From: Diacronema lutheri
Taxonomy: Eukaryota; Haptophyta; Pavlovophyceae; Pavlovales; Pavlovaceae
DNA length: 64,000 nucleotides
Direction of reading: 5' to 3'
NCBI GenBank assembly: GCA_019448385.1
Contig: JAGTXO010000030.1
Location: 372,001-436,000, forward strand
Shown in pieces: positions 31,692-40,252 of this stretch (position 1 is the first letter of the stretch; every line of letters begins with the position of its first letter). The notes under the pieces were generated by a model, which saw only the letters and a list, made by a program, of their open reading frames with translations, was not told the origin of the DNA and made no database searches. The position numbers and the translations under genes are program-made.

Positions 31692-32206
31692 GCCCCGCCA
31701 CCCCCAAACCCACCGACCGGGGCGAAAAGTACGTTGTTCGCGGTGCCGGCGCAGTCGATGGGCAGGGGCGGCGGGGCGCGCGGAGCGCGGCCAGCAGAGC
31801 GCGAGGGCGCAGCCGTCGCAAGCGAAGGTTTCGTCGTAGAGAAGGCCACGCCGCCGTCGCTCGTGCGGCCGTGCGCGCGCGCCCCGCCACCTCCAAACCC
31901 ACCGACCGGGGCGAAAAGTACGTTGTTCGCGGTGCCGGCGCAGTCGATGGGCAGGGGCGGCGGGGCGCGCGGAACGCGGCCATCAGAGCGCGAGGGCGCA
32001 GCCGTCGCAAGCGAAGGTTTCGTCGTAGAGAAGGCCACGCCGCCGTCGCTCGTGCGGCCGTGCGCGCGCGCCCCGCCACCCCCAAACCCACCGACCGGGG
32101 CGAAAAGTACGTTGTTCGCGGTGCCGGCGCAGTCGATGGGCAGGGGCGGCGGGGCGCGCGGAGCGCGGCCAGCAGAGCGCGAGGGCGCAGCCGTCGCAAG
32201 CGAAGG
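31692..32206. repeat. 189-bp tandem repeat, 2.7 copies
   Basis: Units start at 31692, 31881 and 32070 and are nearly identical. 189 is a multiple of three, so several frames on both strands stay open across all copies: a plus frame repeats NPPTGAKSTLFAVPAQSMG, and a minus frame repeats ANNVLFAPVGGFGGGG. Coding status undecided. The last copy stops 25 bases before the end of the SPP gene. Confidence 0.85.
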
Positions 32207-32230
32207 TTCTACATGACGAGCCACGACGGG

Positions 32231-35200
32231 TCAACCGCCCGCGCGCAACGAGCTCTCGCTCGCGACGCCGACGGCGCTCGGCTCGGAGGCCATGATGACC
32301 GAGATCGCCTCGCCGTCAGCGACGCGCAGCGTCGCGCACACCGCGCTCAGGTCGTCAATTGAGACGGCCTCGAGCGCGGCGTGGTACTCGGTGACGCACC
32401 GTACATCCTTGCGCGGTAGGCCGTCCGCCTGCACGTGCTGCAGCCTGCCGAGCCACCAGCTGTTCTCCTTGGCGTGGTTGTCGTAATTCGCGAGCACGGC
32501 GCGCCGCGCCTTATTCAAATCGTACGCGGACGGCGGCTGGCGCGCAGACTGCAGATCGCGCAGCACGCCGAGCGCGGCCGCGTGGGCGGCGTCCACCTTT
32601 GCGGGCGCGGCGGAGATGGTCACGACAAAGCCGTTACGCGGGAGCAGCTCGTGGTCGGCGAAACGGATGCATGACTCATAGCTAGGCGAGCGTGGGCGCG
32701 CGGGCGCGCGGTCGCGCGGTCGCGCGGGCGCGCGGCGCGAGGGTGAGCGGCGCGTGGGTGATCGGTCGGGGGCGGGGGCGACGGGCGGCAAGACGCTTGG
32801 CGCGCCCAAGTGGCCGCCGCCCCTCGCGCGACGGCGTGCACGTGGGCTCCACGCCGCGAGCGCCACCTGCCGCGAGCGCAGCCCGCACGGCAGCGCAGGG
32901 GCGCGGCGCGGCACGGAGTGGCGCGGGGGGGGGGCGGTGCATACGCAGGGGGGCGGTGCATACGCAGGGGGGCGGCGTGGCGTACACAAGACCAAGCGAG
33001 TCACGTAGCACGGAGAAAAGGCGCGAATTGACCAGCTCGGTGAGCAGCTCGAGCGCGACGGACACGCGCAGCGGGTGGTTGGCAAGCGCGCCCGTGCCGC
33101 GCGCGAGCGCGCCGTCCGCCGCGCCGCCCGTGCCGTACCGCGTCGCACACTGCCCCCAGATGTACGCGACAGCGCGTGGCTCAGAGTCAGTGATGGCAAG
33201 TTGGCGCACGGGCCGCGTACGGTCGGCGTCGGGGACCGCCACGAGCGGCAGCGCCGTGGCGCGCGCGCACGCACTCCCGCCGTCGCGCGCGAGCGACTCG
33301 CGCAACGCGCGCGCGCCGGCCGCGCCGGCCGCGCCGGCCGCGCCGGCCGCGCCGGCCGCGCCGGCCGCGCCGGCCGCGCCGGTCGAGGTCGATGGCGGGA
33401 GAGTGCCGATATACGCCAGGAGCAAGCGGTCGAGGCAGCCATCGTCGAAGTCCCCGACGACGCTCAGCTCGAGCTGGTCGGTGGTCATGCAGTCGCGCAG
33501 CGCGGCGGAGAGCGTGTGCACGTCGACCGCGTTCGCGCGCAGCAGGTCCGGGCTCGGCTCGAGGAAGCGCGCGTCGTGGCCCCACACCGCTTGCTGCGCG
33601 CGCGCGCGCGCGCGAGGGAGGGAGACGGACAGGCGGGCGGGTTGGCAATTGGGCGCCGGTATGTGCGTGGGGATTCAAAGGGCACAGGGGTGGAGAATTG
33701 AGCGCCGGTATGTGCGCGGGGATTCAAAGGGCACAGGGGTGGAGAATTGAGTGCCGGTATGTGCGTGGGGATTCAAAGGGCACAGGGGTGGAGAATTGAG
33801 TGCCGGTATGTGCTTGGGGATTCAAAGGGCACAGGGGTGGAGAATTGAGTGCCGGTATGTGCGTGGGGATTCAAAGGGCACAGGGGTGGAGAATTGAGTG
33901 CCGGTATGTGCGTGGGGATTCAATGGGCACAGGGGTGGAGAATTGAGTGCCGGTATGTGCGTGGGGATTCAAAGGGCACAGGGGTGGAGGAGGCGACGCG
34001 GTCGGCGGGCGGTGCGCGCGCGCGCGCATAGCGCTCGTACGAGGAGCGCAACGTTGGCCGCCTGCTCCATCGACTTGAAGCGCGCGTCGTACTGCGCCGC
34101 GTACAGCGCGAGCGAGCGTTCGAGCGCGTCGCTCTCCCACCGAAAGTCGGTGAGCAGCACGTGGACGAGCTGCAGCGCGGCGGCGAGCGACGAGCTGCCC
34201 GCGCCGACGGGGCAGTGCAGATCCCAACGCACCGCCTCCTCCGTCACCTCCATGTCGAGCTCGATCAGGTGCGCGATGCAATACAGCTCGACCTCCTCGC
34301 GCGAGAAGGCGCCGACCGTGCCGCCCTGCAACATCGTCGCGGTCGCGAGGAGCAAGACGCCCGGGCTGCCCGCCGCCGCGTGCGCGCGCCCGCCCGGCGC
34401 GCTCAACCGGAGCGCCACGGCGTCTGGCTCGGAGGATGAGCGCATCGTGTTGATGGCGATGCCGTTGCTGAGGCGTCGCAGCCGCACCCCCGCCGCCGCC
34501 GCGCCGCCGCCGCCGCTACCGTCGCCGCTACCGTCGCCGCCCTCCACCCAGCGCGGCGCCTGCGGCCCAAGAGCGCGCGCGCCGAGGGTGCCCATGTCGA
34601 CGAGCGCGGGCGGCGCGCAGACGTCGACGCCCGCGCTCGCCACCGTCGGCCGCGCGCGCAGCATTCGCTCGAGCGCGGCGCAGAGCGGTGCGTCGGCCAT
34701 GAGCCCGTCGCCGCCCGCCGCGGGCATGCATGCGACAACCGCCGACGCGCGCGGGGCGCCCGCGTCGCCGTACCGCGTCACGTGCGCGATCAGGTCGCGC
34801 ATGCGCGCGTTGACGGCGCTCAGGTCGACCGCGTCGGCCGCCGCGTGCAGCGCGCGGTCGTAATGCGCTGGCTCGGTGAACGTGTGCCGCAGAGCGTCCG
34901 ACTCCATAAGTAATGTGAGGAGCTCGACCGACGGCGTGCTCGCCTGCTGCGCGCGCAGCCGAGAATCGGCGAGGATGGCAGCGCGCATCGCGTCCACCTC
35001 GGCGGCGGAGAGGCCGTGCGCGTCGAGCACGCGCAGCTCCGTCAGCGCCGCCTCGACCGCCAGCTGCCACTGCCCGTCGGCCGCATCTGAGTAGACGATG
35101 AACGTGGAGACGACGCACGCCTCGGAGCACGCGTCCGAGAAGTCAAACTCGACGCCGGTGAAGGGCGGGTTGGGCCGCTCGCGCTTGTTCAGCCGGCGCG

Positions 35201-36665
35201 CGACGCAGCACGCGACAATGCGGTCGATCAGGAACGCCGCCAAGTCGCCCACGCTGCGCCGCGGCACGACCGGCTCCTGCGCGCCAGCAGCGCACGCGCG
35301 CGCGCGCGCCCTCCAAGTCGCGTGAGCGCTGTGAGGAGGGGAAAAAAGAGGGGGGGGGGGGAGGGGGGAGCACACACACACGCGCGGCGTGCGATTGGCG
35401 CGCACTTTGGCGAAGAGTGTGAGCGAGAAAGACTGCAGCATCTCGTGCTTGAAGATGGTCGGTGTGAGCGGCGCAGGCGGCGTGCTGGCGGGCGGCGGGC
35501 CGGCGGGCGGCGCGCCGGCGGCGGGCGCTCGCTCGAGCGCCGCGCCCGCCGCGCCGCGGATGCGCGCGAGCGCCTGCGGCGGGCGCAGCGCGTCGAACGG
35601 TGCGGCGGAGCCAACCGCGAGCCCGTTGGGCGCGAGCGTCCACGTATGCCGCACCTGCGGCTTGTCGCGCCGCTCGCGCCGCTGGAGCGCGGCGAGCGAG
35701 CGCGGGCGCGGCGCGACGGTTCGGAACACGTCGGCGACGAGACGCTCGGCGGCGACGGGCCCTACGTCGCCGACGAGGTAAAGGTCGGCGGCGTCGGGAT
35801 GGTAGTGCGTCTTGTGGAAGGCACGCACGTGCGTCGCGTCCCAAGCCACGATCTGCTCGGCGCGGCCGATCGGGAAGCGGCGCGCGAGCGCGTTGTCCGC
35901 GTGGAGCTGGCGCAGGTGCATCGTCGAGCAGCGGTAGTCGATCGTGTTGATCATTTGCAGCTCGGAGAGGATGGCCTTGCGCTCCTTCTCGATGCGCGCG
36001 CCGAGCAGCTCGGGCTCGAACGCGATCTCGCGCAGCGCGTCGAGCGCGAGCGGCATCAGCGGCCGGCCGGCCGTGTCGGCGAGCGGGCAGTGGAAATGGT
36101 ACACCGTGTGATGGAAATCCGTGTACGCGTTCGACTTGGAGCCAGTCGAGAAGAGGCGCTCGCGCTTGCGCGAGCCCATGAAGGTGACGTGCTCGACGAG
36201 GTGCGCCAACCCCTGCTCGTCGTCCGCCTCCTCGCACGAGCCCACGTGCAGCTCGAGGTAGGCCTCGAAGCGGCCGGGCGGTGCGCTGTTGGGCAAGATC
36301 GCATACCGCAGCCCGTTGCGCAGCTGGCCGCGCGTGATGCGCGGGTGCTCGATGAGCGGCGCGTCAAGTGCGTGCAGCGCGGTGAGGCCGCTCGCGGCCG
36401 GCGCCGTCGTCGCTGCCGGCGTCGCCTTGCGTTGCACCGCCGCGCGCAGCCGCCGGTGCGCCCAGCCGCCGCCGTGCGACGCGCTGGGCGGCGCGGGCGT
36501 GTGCATGCGGGTGCGCGGCGCGAACGCGGCGGCGCGCGGCGGCAGGCGGACGCGCACGCTCGCGCGCGCGCACGCCAAGAGCACGAGCAGCGCGAGCAGC
36601 TTGCCGTGGCCCCACCCGGGCCAGCGCCGAGCGCGCGGCCAGCGTGACGCCTCGAGGGCCCCCAT
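32231..36665 (-). CDS. SPP: Plastid stromal processing peptidase (M16)
   Basis: Exons 35406-36665, 34041-35276, 32986-33593 and 32231-32681 give 1184 residues with all phases matching. The active site HLVEHVTFMGSRKRE (HxxEH) near residue 152 and KAILSELQMINTIDYR follow the plant SPP pattern closely, as does SNAYTDFHHTVYHFHCP. The final splice rebuilds RDSLGLVYESC. SPP removes transit peptides from imported precursors in the plastid stroma. The N-terminus has a signal peptide (LLALLVLLACARAS) then AAAFAPRT, an ASAFAP-like entry to a complex plastid. Introns are GTGCGC, GTACGA and GTACGC. The ATG at 36665 is chosen over a GTG at 36671. Confidence 0.9.
33306..33372. repeat. 9-bp coding repeat in SPP exon 3
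   Basis: Seven or so copies of GCGCCGGCC encode a Gly-Ala-Ala run between two domains of the peptidase. Confidence 0.85.
33655..33989. repeat. 49-bp minisatellite, 6.8 copies, in SPP intron 2
   Basis: Copies start at 33655, 33704, 33753, 33802, 33851, 33900 and 33949 with only single-base differences. They fill most of the intron 33594-34040, which has GTACGA and GCAG ends. Confidence 0.95.
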
Positions 36666-36741
36666 GGCCACAACGTGCCTCTGGTAAGTACTTGCGTTTT
36701 ACTTACGACCTCCTGGCTGGAGGCGGTAATAATGATGCATC

Positions 36742-39700
36742 ATGGGGCCCACGGTTGAGCCGCCGGCGGCGCACGACGGGCCGAGCGGCGCGCGCTCAGC
36801 GGCGGATGCGCGCGGCGCGGCGGGCTGCACGACTCCCATGGCGCGGCGCCCGATGTTTGCGCCGCGCGACGCCGCTGTGGGCGCTGACGGCTCGCGCGCC
36901 GGAGCGGCGTCAGCGGCCGACACGCTCGGCACGAGCTCGCCCGAAGCGGCGGCGGACGCGGGCGCGCGCCCGCTCAGCCGGCCGCTACGCCAGATTGCGT
37001 TCGAGCTGCCCATGTGGTCCGGCCCGCACCAGCCCTCGCAGTCGCAGCCTTCGCGCTCGCTCCCGCGCTCGGCGGAGGGCACGCGCGTCGGCAGCCGCGC
37101 AATGTCGGCGTCGGCCACGCCGCTGCAGCGGCGCAGACTCGCCGACACGCGCGCGCTCGGGCAGTTGCCGTCGACACAGCCGCCCCTCGTCTGCTTACCG
37201 GCCGCCGCCGCTCCCTCCGTGCACGCGTCGGCGCAGCTCGGCGCGCGCTCGTCCTCGCCCGGCGCGGCCGGCCTGACACCGGGGCGCGTGCCTGCACGGT
37301 GCACGTTCGGCGCCGGCGTGCAGCGCATGAGGTCGCCGTCGTCCACCTCGCCCAATGAGCCCGTCCGCGCGCAGCTCGCCGCATCATCCGGCGCGCAGGC
37401 GCACAGCGCGACGCACGTCGTCTTTGGCGCGCACATTCCGCCGCTGCTCGCCCTTCCGCCGCTGCTCGCCCCACCGCCGCTGCGCACGCCGGCGAGCGCG
37501 CGCGGCGGATGCGAGCTGGACGCGGGCTCGGGCGCGTTTCGCGCGCAGCCGTCCGTTTCACCACCGCTCAGCATCTCGCCCGCCGGCAGCGCGGCGAGCT
37601 CGCGCGCGCTCGACACGATGCCCGAGGGCGACGTGGACGATGCGGACGGCTGCGCGCCCGGCGAGTGGGTAGCCTGTGGTTCTGGCGCGCCGGAGCGCGA
37701 GCGCGACGACGAGGGCGCGCTGCGAGAGCCGCCATTGCTGCGCGCGCGTGCGCGCACGGCGGGCAGCCCGGATGCGTACACGCCCCATTTTGGCGGGCTG
37801 CTTGGCGATCGGTGGCGCGACGGTTCAGCGCCGTACGCGGACGGCGTGCGCGCGAGCTCGGTGGGCGGCGGCCTGTGGCAGATCGGCGAATGGGCAAGCA
37901 GCGCGTCGGACGAGCGTGCCGCACGCACGCACGCGCCGCCGCCGCGCATCTCCGTCGCCGACGTCGATGGCAGCGAGCGCGCCTATAGCGACGAGCGCTC
38001 GCCGGCGTACACGCCTGCGGCCGACGTCGGCTCCCTCGCGACGCCCACGTGCCGCTCGGCTGGTCCTTCACCACCGCCGTGTGCGCACGAGGATGCATCG
38101 GCTCGTGAGCCCGCCCTGCCTCCATTCTTCTCACGCGCGCTCGCGGCGCGTGCTGCCACGCAGGCGCAGGCGCGCACGCGCGCGCCGACCGCGCCGCCAC
38201 CGCGCGTCGCATACGTCCGCGCGTCGCCGCCCGGACCGGCGGCGAGCGTCGGCGGCGCGGCCGGCGCGTGCGCGTGCGCCGGCGGGAGCGCCCAACGCAC
38301 GGCGCGCGCCCCGCCGTTTCTGTCCGCAAGGGCGTCGAGCGCGGGCGACGTGTTCGACCGCGGCCGCGGCGGCGTGGGCGGGACGCACGGCGGGAACGGA
38401 ATGGCTGTGGGCCGCCCCGGCCGCATCGCCACCACGCTCGAGCTTGCAGCCGCCGCAGCTGCTGCGCGCGGCGAGCTGAGCGTTGGCCGAGCGCACGGCC
38501 CGGTGTACCAGACGTTGCGCAGACGGCCGTCCGAAAGCGCCCGGTTGTCGATGGAGCTCGACCCGCACGTGCTCGCGGACGACGAGTTGGCCGAGGGCGG
38601 CGCGCCCGACAACTCGGCCGCCGTCATCACCGCGCTGCTCGTCGGCAGCGGCCCGCCGTCGCCGCTTCGTTCCGCCGACAGGCACCGCGCCTCCGGGTTT
38701 GCCCCGCCGCCGACGCCCGCCGACGGGCAGTCGCCCAGGGCGGGCCGCCGGCTCGCGAGCGCCGGCGCGTGCAGCGCCGACGGCGACGGCGTTGGGCCCG
38801 CGCTGCAGTGCGCGTGGGCGGACGAGGTGGACGGGCCCGAGCGGTTGGTCGACGCGTCGGTGTCGGCCGAGCGGCGGTTCCCGCCCGAGCGGGTGGGCGC
38901 CTTCTCGTGCCACGGCGCGCGCGAGCTGAACGGTGCGGTGCAGGCCAAGGTGAACCAGGACTGCGCGCTCGTCTGCTACCCGTTCGGCCCGCGCGGCGCG
39001 CCCTACCTCGACCCGCTCCGCTCAGCGGCCCTTACGGCGAGCCGCGAGCGCACGGCGGTCTTCTGCGTGCTCGACGGCCACGGCGAGGAGGGTGAGGTGG
39101 TCTCGCGCGAGGTGGGACCGAGCGTGTGCGCGCTGCTGCAGGCGCACCCGCGCCTCATCGACGAGCCGGCGACGGCGCTCGTCGACTCGTTCGCCGCGGC
39201 GCAGGCGCTGCTTGACGCGGACACGCGGCCGCGCATCGGGCTACGCGCGCAGAGCCGTGACTCGGGCGCGTGCTGCACGCTCGTGCTGCTCCTCGGCGAC
39301 GAGCTCTGGACGGCCAACCTCGGTGCGTGCACGCACGGCACCCAACAGCGGCTCACTCGCGCGCGCCACGCCTCACGCTGCAGCGCGCCCGCGACCGCCC
39401 GCGACCGCGCGCGCGCGCGCGCAGGCGACTGCCGAGCGGTGCTTGGGTGCGCAGAGGTGGCGGGTAACGGCTGGCAGGACGGCGCCGCGCCGTGCTGCGT
39501 TGGGACGAGCGCGCCGCGGGAGTCGCGCTCGTCCATGCCTGGCGGCGGGTGCGACGCAAGCGATGCCACTGCGACCGACGGCGACAACGACGAGGAGGAG
39601 CTGGGGGCGTTCAGCGCCGTCGAGCTCTCCTTCGACCACAAGGTGGAGCGCGAGGACGAGCTCGCGCGCGTGCGTGCGGCGGGCGGGCAGGTGCAGCCGG

Positions 39701-40143
39701 CGTTTGAGAACGAGGACGGGCAGAGCGAGCCCGCACGCCTGTTTGAAGACCTCGACGACCGGGACGCGGGGCCGGGCCTGACGATGACGCGCGCGTTCGG
39801 CGATTGGGGCGCGCGCAGCCTCGGCTTCTCGCACGAGCCCGAGGTGACGCGCCGCGCGCTCCGCCCGACCGACCGCTTCCTGATCCTCGCGTCCGACGGC
39901 GTGTGGGAGTTCATCGACTCGGCGCTCGCGGTCGAGATCGTCGGCGCCATGTACGAGAGCGGCCAGCCCGCGCAGCTCGCGGCGCTGTCGCTGATCACCG
40001 CCGCGGCGAACCGGTGGTACGCGTTCGAGGGGCCGTGGTACCGCGACGACATCACGTGCGTCGTCGTGTACCTCGACGACCTGCTCCCGTCCGGCGCGCA
40101 GTCGGGCGACGCGCGGGGGACCGTCGAGCTGGGAGCCGGCTGA
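36742..40143 (+). CDS. PP2C-type protein phosphatase, copy 1
   Basis: The ATG at 36742 starts a protein of about 1099 residues after removal of intron 39323-39424 (GTGCGT...GCAG), which rebuilds TANLGDCRAVLG. Residues about 715 onward are the PP2C domain: VNQDC, VLDGHGEEGE, SGACCTLVL, TMTRAFGDWG, ILASDGVWEF and DDITCVVVYL, so the metal-binding Asp residues are present. The first 600 residues are low-complexity, Ala/Ser/Pro rich, with an IAFELPMWSG motif. It removes phosphate from Ser/Thr using Mn/Mg. Its substrate and site are unknown. It lies 76 bases from the divergent SPP gene and in tandem with copy 2. Confidence 0.87.
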   Translation: MGPTVEPPAAHDGPSGARSAADARGAAGCTTPMARRPMFAPRDAAVGADGSRAGAASAADTLGTSSPEAAADAGARPLSRPLRQIAFELPMWSGPHQPSQSQPSRSLPRSAEGTRVGSRAMSASATPLQRRRLADTRALGQLPSTQPPLVCLPAAAAPSVHASAQLGARSSSPGAAGLTPGRVPARCTFGAGVQRMRSPSSTSPNEPVRAQLAASSGAQAHSATHVVFGAHIPPLLALPPLLAPPPLRTPASARGGCELDAGSGAFRAQPSVSPPLSISPAGSAASSRALDTMPEGDVDDADGCAPGEWVACGSGAPERERDDEGALREPPLLRARARTAGSPDAYTPHFGGLLGDRWRDGSAPYADGVRASSVGGGLWQIGEWASSASDERAARTHAPPPRISVADVDGSERAYSDERSPAYTPAADVGSLATPTCRSAGPSPPPCAHEDASAREPALPPFFSRALAARAATQAQARTRAPTAPPPRVAYVRASPPGPAASVGGAAGACACAGGSAQRTARAPPFLSARASSAGDVFDRGRGGVGGTHGGNGMAVGRPGRIATTLELAAAAAAARGELSVGRAHGPVYQTLRRRPSESARLSMELDPHVLADDELAEGGAPDNSAAVITALLVGSGPPSPLRSADRHRASGFAPPPTPADGQSPRAGRRLASAGACSADGDGVGPALQCAWADEVDGPERLVDASVSAERRFPPERVGAFSCHGARELNGAVQAKVNQDCALVCYPFGPRGAPYLDPLRSAALTASRERTAVFCVLDGHGEEGEVVSREVGPSVCALLQAHPRLIDEPATALVDSFAAAQALLDADTRPRIGLRAQSRDSGACCTLVLLLGDELWTANLGACTHGTQQRLTRARHASRCSAPATARDRARARAGDCRAVLGCAEVAGNGWQDGAAPCCVGTSAPRESRSSMPGGGCDASDATATDGDNDEEELGAFSAVELSFDHKVEREDELARVRAAGGQVQPAFENEDGQSEPARLFEDLDDRDAGPGLTMTRAFGDWGARSLGFSHEPEVTRRALRPTDRFLILASDGVWEFIDSALAVEIVGAMYESGQPAQLAALSLITAAANRWYAFEGPWYRDDITCVVVYLDDLLPSGAQSGDARGTVELGAG

Positions 40144-40252
40144 CGGCGTGACGCGCGGGAACGTTGTGTGCAACGCTTTTGAATACTGTGTACTCATACT
40201 TCCCATTACCCAACGCGTAGTGATCGTAACGACTGGGGGTTCAGCGCAGCAT
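40144..40252. promoter_or_regulatory. Intergenic region between PP2C copies
   Basis: A 109-base AT-richer spacer upstream of the copy 2 ATG. It contains no obvious repeat and probably holds the copy 1 terminator and the copy 2 promoter. Confidence 0.35.

Noticed and set aside
31692-32206. Repeat protein on the minus strand (277 codons)
   Set aside because: The frame begins only with GTG, no domain is seen, and the plus strand is equally open. Listed as a tandem repeat instead.
33655-33989. CRISPR-like array of 49-bp repeats
   Set aside because: Repeats are directly adjacent with no unique spacers, and they lie inside an intron of a eukaryotic gene.
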